Positions 18,650 to 29,300 of a stretch of DNA of 64,000 bases are shown here, in pieces. The stretch's first letter is position 1. Each line of letters begins with the position of its first letter. Source of the stretch: Snodgrassella sp945267035. Lineage in GTDB: Bacteria > Pseudomonadota > Gammaproteobacteria > Burkholderiales > Neisseriaceae. The notes beneath the pieces are model-generated. The model had not been told where the DNA came from, ran no database searches, and saw only the letters and a list, made by a program, of their open reading frames with translations. A program made the position numbers and the translations under genes. The DNA lies in contig NZ_JAFNPF010000001.1 in assembly GCF_026535915.1 (NCBI RefSeq), positions 372,001 to 436,000 on the forward strand, in the 5' to 3' direction.

Positions 18650-21600
18650 TTACCAATTGATATTCAAGCCAATATTACCCCGGAAACTTTGGCGTTTGCT
18701 GCTGCCAAAATTATGTTCATAGCGTACATCGGCATAAATATTACTCTGTTTAGCAACAGGTATTTTGACCCCTACGCCCACTTCACCCCAAGTATTATTG
18801 GTTTTCTCGCGGATGCTATCACGACCAATAGTTACGCTGCTTGGATTGGTGAAGTCATGCCAGATGTTACCAACAGAATAAAATGAAGTGCTTTGCTCAG
18901 TTTTGTCGCCAGCTTGATAAGACACTGCCAGACCTACACGACCACGTAAAGCATCTTGATTATTCTGATCAATATTGCGAACACCATCATTCATGGTATC
19001 TAAATCCAGATATTGATACATCAGTTGTGCCTGAGGCTCAATAGACCAATTAGAGTTGCTCAACGGGATTGAACGACCCACCTCAGCCGACATGGCAAAA
19101 CCCCAGCCATCCTGACTACCCGGATTTTGACCGGTACGAGCAGAGTATTTATTGCGTAAATAAGACAATTGACCAACTAAGTCTACATAAGTACCGTTAC
19201 CGGAATAGTAGGTATTAGTCACACCAAAGCTGAAGTTGTCGGATTTACCTTCACCGGTTTTTTTATCGGCAATAATCAGACCGTTTCTGGCATGATATTT
19301 ATCCGCAAAATCGGTATTAGCTCGGCTATAAGAGACGTAACTGCCAAGTACATTTGAGCCGTTATTGCCAGTCTGTTTATACCAGAAATCTTGTCCGATC
19401 TGTAAACCATAGATATCAGTATCCAGATTCAAACGGGTTTTACCATCTTGTTTCTGATGTTTACCAAAAGTCCGAGCCCAGCTGGTGTCACTGTTTTCAT
19501 TAGCTAAGATAGCACCACGGCGTTCACGTAAAGAACCCATGCTGGCAAAACCTTGCTCCAGATTCACCCGAGGCATAAGGGTATAACCAGCTACAGCATC
19601 GGCGTATATTAGCTTGGTGTTCTCAGGCTTAACTGGCTTATCAGAACCAGTTGTGTCAGCAGTGATAGACCAGTAATACTCATCTTTACTTTCATCTGTG
19701 GTGCGTTTTTTTAATTGAACCTCAGTGGCTCCGGTGGTTTTTGCTGTACCAGTGAAAGCGACATCAGAACTGCTTTGTGCGACATTTACCACGGGGATGG
19801 TATTAATGACTTGATCGATTCGTTTGACATCGCCATCAATAATGTTCTCAGTACCATCGGCAGAAACGGGAATAATGGTTGTATTGCCTGTAGCAGTACC
19901 GGCAATATTCAGCTTATCAGAAAAAGAATGGCTGCCCTGTTCATCTCCAGGAGCATTCCAAACAGTATGCATTTTGACGATACCGTTATCGCCGTTGTAA
20001 TCACCCTTAACGTTGATGGTGAAAAATTTATCCCCACTGCGAGTAGCAGAATTAGGATGTTTAAACTGAATGGTTCCAGCATTATGAATGCCAGTTAAGA
20101 TTGAGTCACCCGTACTTTCCCACAGACCAGTATTATCCAGACTAATTTTGCCGTCACCTGAATCTATTTTTCCGGTCAATACACCGTGATTGTGGGCTTC
20201 AATAGTACCTGTAGCGGTATTAGTCAACACATGACCTGATTGTGAAGACAACTGACCATCCTGAGTATTATTGACTACCAGAGTACCCGTTCCATCATGA
20301 TGAATAATGTCCACCATATCTGTTACTTTGCTGATATCAATACTACCATTGTTGTTAAATGTGGCTACTTTGCCAGCTGTGGCAGTGCCATGAATTGCTG
20401 CTACATCTTGGGCATTTAAGAAGTTTATCGTACCCGCATTTGAAAATTTCCCACCAGCCAACTCAATAGCCGAACCAGCATTATCTTTACTAATGTTGGT
20501 GTCTCGCAAAGTTAAAGAGCCATCATTGATTTGGATGGCTTTCCCTTCTTGTGCATTGACATTCAACACTGAATCAGCAGTAGTGTTAATCTTACCGCCG
20601 TCAACGTGAAGTCCGTCCCCAGATTTAACATTGATGGTGGTTGACTTGTTCAGTACAACTAAACCGCCAGACATATCAATGCCATGACCACTATCTTTGG
20701 CTGTAAGTTCGGTATTTTCAGCTGAATGAAATTCTCCACCATGCAAGTTGACAACATTACCTTTACCAGAAGTGGTAGCGGTTAAGTTTTTCGTGTCTTG
20801 CAAAGTTAAAAAGCCATTATTGATTTGGATGGCCTTACCTTCTTGTGCCTTGATATTCAACTCTGAATCACGAGTAGTGATAATCTCACCGCCGTCAACG
20901 TGAAGTCCGTTCCCAGATTTAACATTAATGTTGGTTGACTTGTTCAGTATAACTAAACCGCCAGACATATTAATGCCATGACCATTATCTCCGGCTGTAA
21001 GTTCGGTGTTTTCAGCAGAACGAAATTCGCCACCATGCAAGGTGACAACATTCCCTTTACCAGAAGTGGTAGCGGTTAAGTTTTTGGCGGTCACACCAAA
21101 GGCGGTCCCTCCAGAGATAATACCCTCGTCTATTAAAATGGCATCACCCTGCTCTGTATTAATGGTTGTCTGATTATTCAGGTTGATAATACCACCTGAT
21201 AATTTCATACCATTACCAGTTTCTTTGGCTGTCAAAACGGTGTTTTCGGCTAAATTTATTTCACCGCCTTGCATATTGATAGCATGACCCCCTTTAGTAG
21301 AGGTGACTGTCAATTGATTAGCGAATCTACCTTCAAAGGTGCCTCCCTCAATGCTGATACCATCACCCTTTCCGGTATTGATAGTAGTTGTATCTCCACC
21401 CAACGAATATAGTTCAATATTACCTCCGTTCTGGGATATACCATTACCAGTACCTTCAGCTGTTAAAGTGGTTTTTTGGGCTAAATATAGACGACCTGAG
21501 CGCATTTTGATGACATCACCAGTTCCTTTTTTTGCACCGTTTTTGTCAGAACCATATGTTGTTGCGTTGAGTTCTCTAGAAAATGTAACATTACTGCTGT

Positions 21601-22663
21601 TGCCATTAATGTAAATGGAAGTACCTGAAGCATAATCGTTATCTCCATCACCATAAGAATGAATGGTGGTTTTGCCATGGAAATCGACATAACCACCATG
21701 AATGCTCATGGAGTTATCGACACCATTTTTTGAAGATGTTAAATTTACATCGCCATACACTCTAAGCTCTCCAGATATTTGGGAGATGGCGATGCCTTGG
21801 TTTGAGGTAATGTCTAGATTTTTGCTAAAACTGATATTGCCCGATTTATTTTTCAGGCCCACAAATTCCGATTGGACGGTCGTATTTCCTCTGAATTCTA
21901 GGTCACCACCATACTGGTTATCATTTTCATCAGAACCGTTACGAATCCCATCACCTGTGGAGGTGATTTTGGTTTTGCCGTGTACGGTGACTTTGGCTGA
22001 ATTAGCTTGATGAAGCGATATGTCTAGAGGTGCTCCTGTTTCATAAATATTTGTAGCAGTTGTAGAATTTTTATCAGTCCAGTAATCTGTATGATCAATG
22101 GTTAAATCTCCATTAACTATCAGTTCACTGTTATCACCGATTAAAATGCTACTTGGTCGATAATTGGTTTTAGATGTGTCTACAGATGTTACTTTAGCAT
22201 CGAGATTAACATCTAAATTACCGTTGAATGTTACTTTACCGCCACTACCTGGGTTGGAGATAGTGCCTGCACCAGGCTGACCTTTTACAGGATAAGGTTC
22301 AGGTGTACCTATTACTAGTCCATGGTTCTGACCTTTACTTTCGATAGTAACCTGGCCAGAACTCGGAGAAAATAAAACTTCTCCTCCGTTATTGACAGTA
22401 ATTACTGTGTTATCAGATCCATGAACTTCCTTGCCTATATAGCTTGCGTCATTGAGTTCACACGCAGAGCCACCACTAATATTAATCTTAGAGGCGTCAC
22501 TGACCTGACAAGGGGGACCAGCAAAAGCATGAGCTGAAATACTGATTAGTGCTAATGCAGCAAGTAGCTTCGTGCTTTTGGTTTTCCCTCGTCGTGCGAG
22601 CTCCGAGACAACAACCCATTGCCTCTTTAGAGCATGCCAGACAATTTTATAAACTTTGTTCAT
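18650..22663 (-). CDS. AT1: ESPR autotransporter, 1337 aa, PVKP linker
   Basis: This is a type Va autotransporter: a surface or secreted passenger carried by its own outer-membrane barrel. An extended signal peptide spans residues 1-48 (MNKVYKIVWHALKRQWVVVS, cleavage at HAFA). A Cys pair follows at 52 and 68. The passenger consists of beta-helix-like rungs rich in GG, NGI and TINV motifs. It contains a 98-residue tandem duplication encoded at 20501-21088. Next comes the shared pre-barrel module (IVKMHTVWNAPGD to INTIPVVNV). A short DKPVKPEN linker leads to a 320-residue barrel (about 1018-1337) ending NINW. The barrel diverges from the other nine and lacks the CxxC pair. The ribosome site is weak. 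Function is probably adhesion to host or neighbouring cells; the ligand is unknown. Confidence 0.93.
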   Translation of the reverse strand: MNKVYKIVWHALKRQWVVVSELARRGKTKSTKLLAALALISISAHAFAGPPCQVSDASKINISGGSACELNDASYIGKEVHGSDNTVITVNNGGEVLFSPSSGQVTIESKGQNHGLVIGTPEPYPVKGQPGAGTISNPGSGGKVTFNGNLDVNLDAKVTSVDTSKTNYRPSSILIGDNSELIVNGDLTIDHTDYWTDKNSTTATNIYETGAPLDISLHQANSAKVTVHGKTKITSTGDGIRNGSDENDNQYGGDLEFRGNTTVQSEFVGLKNKSGNISFSKNLDITSNQGIAISQISGELRVYGDVNLTSSKNGVDNSMSIHGGYVDFHGKTTIHSYGDGDNDYASGTSIYINGNSSNVTFSRELNATTYGSDKNGAKKGTGDVIKMRSGRLYLAQKTTLTAEGTGNGISQNGGNIELYSLGGDTTTINTGKGDGISIEGGTFEGRFANQLTVTSTKGGHAINMQGGEINLAENTVLTAKETGNGMKLSGGIINLNNQTTINTEQGDAILIDEGIISGGTAFGVTAKNLTATTSGKGNVVTLHGGEFRSAENTELTAGDNGHGINMSGGLVILNKSTNINVKSGNGLHVDGGEIITTRDSELNIKAQEGKAIQINNGFLTLQDTKNLTATTSGKGNVVNLHGGEFHSAENTELTAKDSGHGIDMSGGLVVLNKSTTINVKSGDGLHVDGGKINTTADSVLNVNAQEGKAIQINDGSLTLRDTNISKDNAGSAIELAGGKFSNAGTINFLNAQDVAAIHGTATAGKVATFNNNGSIDISKVTDMVDIIHHDGTGTLVVNNTQDGQLSSQSGHVLTNTATGTIEAHNHGVLTGKIDSGDGKISLDNTGLWESTGDSILTGIHNAGTIQFKHPNSATRSGDKFFTINVKGDYNGDNGIVKMHTVWNAPGDEQGSHSFSDKLNIAGTATGNTTIIPVSADGTENIIDGDVKRIDQVINTIPVVNVAQSSSDVAFTGTAKTTGATEVQLKKRTTDESKDEYYWSITADTTGSDKPVKPENTKLIYADAVAGYTLMPRVNLEQGFASMGSLRERRGAILANENSDTSWARTFGKHQKQDGKTRLNLDTDIYGLQIGQDFWYKQTGNNGSNVLGSYVSYSRANTDFADKYHARNGLIIADKKTGEGKSDNFSFGVTNTYYSGNGTYVDLVGQLSYLRNKYSARTGQNPGSQDGWGFAMSAEVGRSIPLSNSNWSIEPQAQLMYQYLDLDTMNDGVRNIDQNNQDALRGRVGLAVSYQAGDKTEQSTSFYSVGNIWHDFTNPSSVTIGRDSIREKTNNTWGEVGVGVKIPVAKQSNIYADVRYEHNFGSSKRQSFRGNIGLNINW
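20501..21088 (-). repeat. 294-bp tandem duplication within the AT1 passenger
   Basis: Two direct copies, 20501-20794 and 20795-21088, encode 98 residues each. Both read NLTATTSGKGNVV, LHGGEF, AENTELTA, GHGI and LHVDGG in the same order, with scattered substitutions. The copies are exactly in frame, adding whole beta-helix rungs. Confidence 0.88.
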
Positions 22664-23285
22664 AATTGTACCAAAAATTAAATATTTAATAAGTATATAA
22701 ATAGCATTTAAAAAATACTAAATAAAATTACCCTATTTGAATAGGGCTGCTCATTGTATTGAGGAAAAAATCTTTGGTCAATGATAATGTAATAATATAT
22801 TTAAATAATTTAAATAGATAGTTACAGTGAAAATCACCTTATTTACTATCATTTAAGTATTAATTTATTTTTTATAGATATTCAAAGAAGAATAATCGTT
22901 ATATTGATAAGTTATCTATTGGTCATATTTTACATGTATATCACTATACGTTAATTTACAGATTAAAATTAATGATAAACAAATGATACCGATGTCAAGA
23001 CAATTGATGGACGAAAAGAATAGTTGCAGTAAATTGAATTGTTGAATTAAAGAATAATTTTGATGGCTAAAGAAACCATGAGAATAGCTATAAGCTGAAA
23101 TATAGCTTAAATTTTAAATTACATTGTTATATTGTTATTATGCAATGATAAAGGTGTAGCTCAATAGTATGGTCTTATCGTTTTCTTTTCCAGTGTAGAT
23201 AAGAAAGACCGTTTGCAATTTGCAAACGGTCTTGTAGGGTAATTAATTGAAGAGTATTTTTAAATACTATACATTGATGTATTTA
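22664..23285. other. spacer between AT2 and AT1
   Basis: This AT-rich spacer holds the AT1 promoter region and the AT2 terminator at 23205-23233. No gene is visible. Confidence 0.5.
23205..23233 (-). terminator. terminator of AT2
   Basis: AAGACCGTTTGCA and TGCAAACGGTCTT form a perfect 13-bp stem with a three-base loop. On the reverse strand TTTCTTATC follows. It is 53 bp beyond the AT2 stop. Confidence 0.8.
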
Positions 23286-26200
23286 TTACCATTGAACTTT
23301 TAGGCCGATATTGCCACTGTAACTATGGCGTTTGTTGTGACCAAAATTATGTTCATAACGCACATCTCCATAGATCTGACTAGCGCGGCCAATTGGCAAT
23401 TGCAATCCAATTCCAAATTCACCCCAAGTTTCATTGGTTTTTTCACTATAACTGGCATAACCAATATTAGTGTGACTAGGAGAGTTGAAATCATGCCATA
23501 TATTTGCAAGCGTATAAATATTGGTGCTTTGTCCTGATTTGTTGGCAGCTTCATAGGACAATCTCATACCAACTCGACCACGCAGAGCATCCTGAGTGTT
23601 CTGATCAATATCGCGAATACCGTCATTAATGGTGTCCAGATTTTGATACTGATAGATCAGTTGCAGTTGCGGTTCTAGCGACCAGCTAGTATTGCCTAAC
23701 GCAAATGAATGACCAGCTTCTGCTGACATAGCCATACTCCAGCCATTTTGACTATCAGGATTGTAGCCGGTTCGAGCTGTATATTTATTACGCAAATAAG
23801 ATAGTTGTCCAACTAAATCTAAATAAGTTCCATTTCCGCTATAGTACGTGTTAGTCAAGCCAAGGCTTATACTATCAGATTTAGCCTTACCAGTTTTTTT
23901 GTCGCTGATAATAATACCATTTCTGGCATGATACTTATCAGAAAAGTCAGTGTCTGCTCTGCTGTAAGAAAGATAGCTTCCTAATACATTAATACCATTG
24001 GTATCAGTTTGTTTAACCCAGAAATCATGACCAAATTGAACACCATAAATTTTAGTATCTAAATTTAATCGTTCTTGTCCATCTAGTTTCTGATGTTTTC
24101 CAAAACTACGCACCCATGTTTTGAGATGACCATCGGTTCCGCAATTCTGGCAATTCGTGTTCCCACGACGTTCTCTAAGGTTGCCCAAGCTGGCGAAGCC
24201 TTGTTCAAGGTTAACCCTTGGAAGAAGGGTATAACCGGCAACTGCATCTGCATAAATCAATATTGGTTTACGTGAGCCCTTGCCATTGCCTGATCCGTTG
24301 CCATTGCCAGAACCATTGCCATCACCAGAGCCGTTACCGTTACCGTTGCCGGAACCATTGCCATCACCGGAACCGTTGCCGTCGCCAGATCCGTTGCCAT
24401 CGCCAGATCCGTTGCCATCGCCGGAACCGTTACCATCACCGGAACCGTTACCATCACCGGAACCGTTGCCATCACCGGAACCGTTGCCATCACCGGAACC
24501 GTTGCCATCGCCAGATCCATTGCCATCGCCGGAACCGTTACCGTTACCGTTACTGTTGCCGGAACCATTGCCATCGCCGGAACCATTGCCATCGCCGGAA
24601 CCATTGCCATCGCCGGAACCATTGCCATCGCCGGAACCGTTACCGTTTCCAGATCCGTTGCCATTACCGGAACCATTGCCATCGCCGGAGCCGTTACCGT
24701 TGCCAGATCCATTGCCATCGCCGGAACCGTTACCGTTGCCAGAACCGTTACCGTTGCCAGAACCGTTGCCATTACCGGAACCATTGCCGTTGCCGGAACC
24801 GTTACCATTGCCGGAACCGTTACCATTGCCGGAACCATTGCCATTACCGGAACCGTTGCCGTTGCCAGAACCGTTACCGTTGCCAGAACCGTTACCGTTG
24901 CCAGAACCGTTACCGTTTCCAGATCCGTTGCCATTACCGGAACCATTGCCATCGCCGGAGCCGTTGCCATTACCGGAACCATTGCCATCGCCGGAACCGT
25001 TACCGTTGCCAGAACCGTTGCCGTTGCCAGAACCGTTGCCGTTGCCAGAACCGTTGCCGTTGCCGGAACCGTTACCATCGCCGGAACCGTTACCATCGCC
25101 GGAACCGTTGCCGTTGCCGGAACCATTGCCATCGCCGGAACCGTTGCCATCGCCAGATCCGTTGCCATTGCCGGAACCGTTACCGTTTCCAGATCCGTTG
25201 CCATTACCGGAACCATTGCCATCGCCGGAACCGTTACCAGAACCGTTACCGTTGCCAGAACCGTTGCCAGATCCGTTGCCATCGCCGGAACCGTTGCCGG
25301 AACCGTTGCCGGAACCGTTGCCGGAACCGTTGCCGGAACCGTTGCCGGAACCGTTGCCGGAACCGTTGCCATTGCCAGATCCATTGCCATCGCCGGAACC
25401 ATTGCCGTTGCCGGAACCATTGCCATCGCCGGAACCGTTACCGTTGCCAGAACCGTTGCCATCGCCGGAACCGTTGCCGGAACCGTTGCCGGAACCGTTG
25501 CCATCGCCGGAACCATTGCCATTGCCATCGCCGGAACCGTTACCATCGCCGGAACCGTTGCCGTTGCCGTTGCCGTTACCGGAACCATTACCATCGCCGG
25601 AACCATTACCATTGCCGGAACCATTGCCGTTGCCAGATCCATTGCCATCGCCGGAACCGTTGCCGTTTCCAGATCCGTTGCCATTACCGGAACCATTGCC
25701 ATCGCCGGAACCGTTGCCATCACCGGAACCGTTGCCATTGCCGGAACCGTTACCGTTTCCAGATCCGTTGCCATTACCGGAACCATTGCCGTTACCAGAG
25801 CCCGGGAGAGCTTCCATCGTCCAGAAATACTCATCCGTATCATTAACAGTTCGTTTTGCTAACTGGACTTGGATTCCACTTGTTGTCTCTGCTGTCCCTG
25901 AGAATGCATCATTACCTGTTCGACCAACATATACCACTGGTTTGGAATTGATCACGGAAGCAATCTGCTGGATATTACCATCAATAATATTCTCTTTTCC
26001 GTTTCTGGATACGGGAATGATGGTGGTTGAACCCCAGGCCATTCCATCTATTTGTAATATGTCTGATTGGGAATTTATATCATCTTCATTGTCAGACTTA
26101 TTCCATACAGTATGCATTTTTATAATGCCATTCTTACCTTGATAACTATTAGTAATACGAATGGTGTAAAATTCATCAGTATCTGATTTAGATAAATTTG

Positions 26201-29200
26201 GATGGATAAATTGAATAGTACCGGAGTTGACGATACGACTTAAATTTGAATCGCCTAGAGCATTCCATGTGCCACTATTGTCAAGTTCAAGTGAATTCCA
26301 TTCATTTTTATTATAAATTTTTCCTGTTAATGTACCTTGATTATCAACGTGAATGTTGCCATAAGAGTAGTTAGCTATGACATTGCCTCTGTCAGTTTCT
26401 AAAGTTCCAGACTTATGATTAATGATATTTAGTTGATTTTGCCCTTCATGACGAATAATGTCCTTAATAGTTGAAACTTGGCTAATATCTATAGAACCTT
26501 TATTTTCGAAGGTAATTGGTCTTACAAAAGCAGAATACCCACTAGTACGAATTAAAGCTTCATCGTCACCTTCAAGAATAGATAATTTTCCTGCATTGGT
26601 AAAAGTGCCACCAGCTAATTCAATGATCCCACCGGATTGATGTTTTTTAATGTCTGTGTCATTTAATTCAATCTCACCGTCTTCTAAATATATGGCCTTA
26701 CCGCTATCGGTTTCTATATTGAGTTTTGTCTTATCAAAAGCTTTAAACCAACCAGCTGACACAAGATTTGGGTCTAGTTCAGAATTAAGAAAATTGAGGG
26801 CATTTCCTGAAGTGGTTTTGATGGTAGCTGTACCCCTCAAATAGACATTTGCCCGGTAAGCGTCTGAATTTATACCGTGTCCTGTTCCATATGCTGTTAA
26901 TTCTGCTGATGTTAAATTTACGTCTCCACTCATTTCTATATTGATGACATTGCCGCTGCCCCATGTTGAAGCGATAAGCTTAGAGTTTGGTCCGTTGGCT
27001 TGTAAAGTTCCGAAGTTATTGAACATTAATGCGTGCCCGTTACCTTTAGCAGTGACTGTGACTGTGGAAGATTCATCAATTTGGAATAGACCGCTGTTAA
27101 TACTTATCCCATTACCACTACCTTCAGCAATCAGAGTTGTTTCTTTGGCTAAAGTTACATCTCCATTTCCACTGACATTCACTACATTACCGCGACCGGT
27201 TGTTTTAGCTGTTAATTTATTTGCGCCATTTGGATTAATTTTTCCACCAGATGATAATATTGCATCACCATCGACTGTAGAGATAAAAACATCATCCTCA
27301 TTATTGATTTCTTGCGAAGTTTTTAGATCGTTGATTAGATTCAGGGTGCCGTTGTAAATGTTGATGCCGTGCCCTGATCCTGTTGCTTTGAGGATGGTTT
27401 TTGCAGCGAGAGTCATCTCTCCAGAAACATGGATTAAATTTCCTCTACCAGTTGAGGTTATTGTTAATATTTTGGCTTTTTCGGCGTTGATCTTTCCGCC
27501 ATTAATATTTATTCCGTCACCATCAACAGTATTGATGGTGGTATTTTCATTGAGATTAATTACTCTATCTTTGGGCTCTTTATCGTCTAGTTCTTGTGTT
27601 AGGTAAATTCCATGACCATCACCCTTAGCATCTAGAAAGGTGTTTTGAGCTAGATTAATCGTTCCACCTGTGAGATAGATAACATGATTTTCTCCGTAAG
27701 GATAACTATCAGTTGTTTCGGCTGTTAAGGTTGTACCCTCTCCAGCATTGATAGTACCTGCCCGTACACGAATGGCACTGCCCTTTGAAGTTTTGATGGT
27801 GGTTGTTCCATTCAGATTTAAAATTCCTGAATTAGGGTTTGCTGGATCTTGCGACATGAAAATGCCATGTCCATCACCGGTAACTGTTAGATTATTATTT
27901 TTGGCTAAATTTAAAATACCACCATAGATACTAATTGCGTTATATTCCATTAGACTATCGGGGGTATTTTTGTCCTGAAATTTTCTGCCATTAGTAGTAA
28001 TATCGAGTTTTTCAGCCTTATCAGCATAAATAGTTCCTCCATGCAACCCAATACCATTGCCAACATCTAAAGCAGTAATAGTATTGTTTTTGGCCAGATG
28101 TAATTCACCCCCTTCCATTCTGAGTACGGTTCCGGTTTTAGAGGTAGGTGGAGAAGATGTCTCTCCGTCAATAAATCTTCTGCCATTGTTGTTAGTCGAA
28201 GCTATTAATTCCTCTCCAAACACCACTTTAGTTGGCTCATTTTGATCGGCAGAATTGGCTACGTAAATTGCCGAAGATGTTTCCCAGTTACCGTTTCCAT
28301 TACCCTTTGCAGAAATTTTGGCAGTACCTTTAACTTCAAAATATCCTGCATCTATATTTAAGGTATTGTGTAAGCTTGAAAATTGGCTTTCCAGCTCTAG
28401 ATTGCCTTCAGCAATAATTTTACTGCCATTTGCAGTCTGATAAATGGCCATTTCTTCAGTTGATGAAATTTTGGCATCTTTATTAAAGATAATTTCACCA
28501 CCGTTATTAAACAGTCCGCCCCATCTTGTATTGATATTTACCAGATCATTAAAAGTAAGTTTGCCTCCCTGAATATTATTGTCTTTTTCACCATTGCGTA
28601 TACCGTAGCCATTTTTTTCTGCATTGATCGTTGTTTTACCATTAACAGTGATCGTACTACTTTGTGCTTCTTTGCTTCTAACTCTTATCGCACTGCCGAG
28701 ATAATATTTTTCATTTTCGTTGGTCTCGCCGGCTGGATTCCAAAAATCAATTTGATTTATGGTTAAATCACCATTCACGGTCAAATGGCTATTATCTCCC
28801 ATTAGAATTCCGCTAGGGCGATATTTTTTCTTAGATGGATCTGCTGCATCTGGGGAAGTTTCACTGTTCACATTGATGGTCATATTGCCACTTGTGGTGA
28901 CTGTTCCACCGATATCAGTCGCTGCATTGCTATCATCCGTGTCTACCGGTGAGCCAATGACCAATGCGTGATTTTGCTTTTCACTTGTTATGGTTACATC
29001 ATCAGCTGTGAATTTTACTTTTCCCCCTTTATTCACCGTGATAACGGTTTGATCTTGTCCGGCAATTTCTACGCCTTGATAAGTAGAATCTTGTAATTCG
29101 CAGTTGATATCTCCACTGACTTGTATTTTGGATGGATCAGTTACCTGACATGGCGAAGCTAATGAATAAGTAGCGATGCTAGATAATGCTAACATCATAG

Positions 29201-29300
29201 TTAATTTGCAACTCTTAGTTTTTCCCCGTTTTGCCAATTCCGAGACAACAACCCACTGTCTTTTCGAAGAGTTCCACATTATCTTATAAAATTTATTCAT
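23286..29300 (-). CDS. AT2: giant ESPR autotransporter, 2004 aa, with ~510-residue Gly/Asn/Ser linker
   Basis: This is the largest member of the array. The ESPR signal spans residues 1-48 (MNKFYKIMWNSSKRQWVVVS, cleavage at YSLA). A Cys pair follows at 51 and 67. The beta-helical passenger runs to about residue 1050 with recurrent GNGI, GHGI and GRGNVV rungs. The pre-barrel module runs to about 1165. The linker at about 1167-1675 consists almost only of GNGSGN and GDGNGS units and ends KGSRKP. The 324-residue barrel is at 1681-2004 and ends KVQW. It has an extra CQNC pair just after LRERRGNTN. AGGAAG lies upstream of the ATG. The linker bases also stay open in several other frames; these are shadows. 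The passenger is likely a surface adhesin; the linker may act as a long flexible stalk (inference). Confidence 0.93.
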   Translation of the reverse strand: MNKFYKIMWNSSKRQWVVVSELAKRGKTKSCKLTMMLALSSIATYSLASPCQVTDPSKIQVSGDINCELQDSTYQGVEIAGQDQTVITVNKGGKVKFTADDVTITSEKQNHALVIGSPVDTDDSNAATDIGGTVTTSGNMTINVNSETSPDAADPSKKKYRPSGILMGDNSHLTVNGDLTINQIDFWNPAGETNENEKYYLGSAIRVRSKEAQSSTITVNGKTTINAEKNGYGIRNGEKDNNIQGGKLTFNDLVNINTRWGGLFNNGGEIIFNKDAKISSTEEMAIYQTANGSKIIAEGNLELESQFSSLHNTLNIDAGYFEVKGTAKISAKGNGNGNWETSSAIYVANSADQNEPTKVVFGEELIASTNNNGRRFIDGETSSPPTSKTGTVLRMEGGELHLAKNNTITALDVGNGIGLHGGTIYADKAEKLDITTNGRKFQDKNTPDSLMEYNAISIYGGILNLAKNNNLTVTGDGHGIFMSQDPANPNSGILNLNGTTTIKTSKGSAIRVRAGTINAGEGTTLTAETTDSYPYGENHVIYLTGGTINLAQNTFLDAKGDGHGIYLTQELDDKEPKDRVINLNENTTINTVDGDGININGGKINAEKAKILTITSTGRGNLIHVSGEMTLAAKTILKATGSGHGINIYNGTLNLINDLKTSQEINNEDDVFISTVDGDAILSSGGKINPNGANKLTAKTTGRGNVVNVSGNGDVTLAKETTLIAEGSGNGISINSGLFQIDESSTVTVTAKGNGHALMFNNFGTLQANGPNSKLIASTWGSGNVINIEMSGDVNLTSAELTAYGTGHGINSDAYRANVYLRGTATIKTTSGNALNFLNSELDPNLVSAGWFKAFDKTKLNIETDSGKAIYLEDGEIELNDTDIKKHQSGGIIELAGGTFTNAGKLSILEGDDEALIRTSGYSAFVRPITFENKGSIDISQVSTIKDIIRHEGQNQLNIINHKSGTLETDRGNVIANYSYGNIHVDNQGTLTGKIYNKNEWNSLELDNSGTWNALGDSNLSRIVNSGTIQFIHPNLSKSDTDEFYTIRITNSYQGKNGIIKMHTVWNKSDNEDDINSQSDILQIDGMAWGSTTIIPVSRNGKENIIDGNIQQIASVINSKPVVYVGRTGNDAFSGTAETTSGIQVQLAKRTVNDTDEYFWTMEALPGSGNGNGSGNGNGSGNGNGSGNGNGSGDGNGSGDGNGSGNGNGSGNGNGSGDGNGSGNGNGSGNGNGSGDGNGSGNGNGNGNGSGDGNGSGDGNGNGSGDGNGSGNGSGNGSGDGNGSGNGNGSGDGNGSGNGNGSGDGNGSGNGNGSGNGSGNGSGNGSGNGSGNGSGNGSGDGNGSGNGSGNGNGSGNGSGDGNGSGNGNGSGNGNGSGNGNGSGDGNGSGDGNGSGNGNGSGDGNGSGDGNGSGNGNGSGNGNGSGNGNGSGNGNGSGDGNGSGNGNGSGDGNGSGNGNGSGNGNGSGNGNGSGNGNGSGNGNGSGNGNGSGNGNGSGNGNGSGNGNGSGNGNGSGNGNGSGNGNGSGDGNGSGNGNGSGDGNGSGNGNGSGNGNGSGDGNGSGDGNGSGDGNGSGDGNGSGNSNGNGNGSGDGNGSGDGNGSGDGNGSGDGNGSGDGNGSGDGNGSGDGNGSGDGNGSGDGNGSGDGNGSGNGNGNGSGDGNGSGNGNGSGNGKGSRKPILIYADAVAGYTLLPRVNLEQGFASLGNLRERRGNTNCQNCGTDGHLKTWVRSFGKHQKLDGQERLNLDTKIYGVQFGHDFWVKQTDTNGINVLGSYLSYSRADTDFSDKYHARNGIIISDKKTGKAKSDSISLGLTNTYYSGNGTYLDLVGQLSYLRNKYTARTGYNPDSQNGWSMAMSAEAGHSFALGNTSWSLEPQLQLIYQYQNLDTINDGIRDIDQNTQDALRGRVGMRLSYEAANKSGQSTNIYTLANIWHDFNSPSHTNIGYASYSEKTNETWGEFGIGLQLPIGRASQIYGDVRYEHNFGHNKRHSYSGNIGLKVQW
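24277..25806 (-). repeat. 1.5-kb minisatellite of 18-bp (and 12-bp) units encoding the AT2 linker
   Basis: The forward strand reads endless variants of CCGTTGCCATCGCCGGAA and its neighbours; the reverse strand codes (G[ND]GNGS)n. Most units are 18 bp. Several 12-bp units (GNGS only) occur, for example the run near 25280-25365. Synonymous variants form higher-order patterns: the block around CGTTTCCAGATCCGTTGCCA recurs near 24645, 24912, 25185, 25665 and 25755. About 510 codons stay in frame. Confidence 0.92.

Noticed and set aside
24277..25806. CRISPR array or intergenic repeat
   Set aside because: Units are contiguous without spacers, are in frame with a protein, and vary only by synonymous or Asn/Asp changes.
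24218..26142. Long forward-strand frames (up to 620 codons of Pro/Leu/Glu/Ser repeats, and an Arg/His/Cys-rich one) plus a 528-codon alternative reverse frame
   Set aside because: They are shadows of the AT2 linker minisatellite: an 18-bp unit without stop codons keeps several frames open. They have no start signals or domain content, and the ESPR-to-barrel frame clearly explains the DNA.
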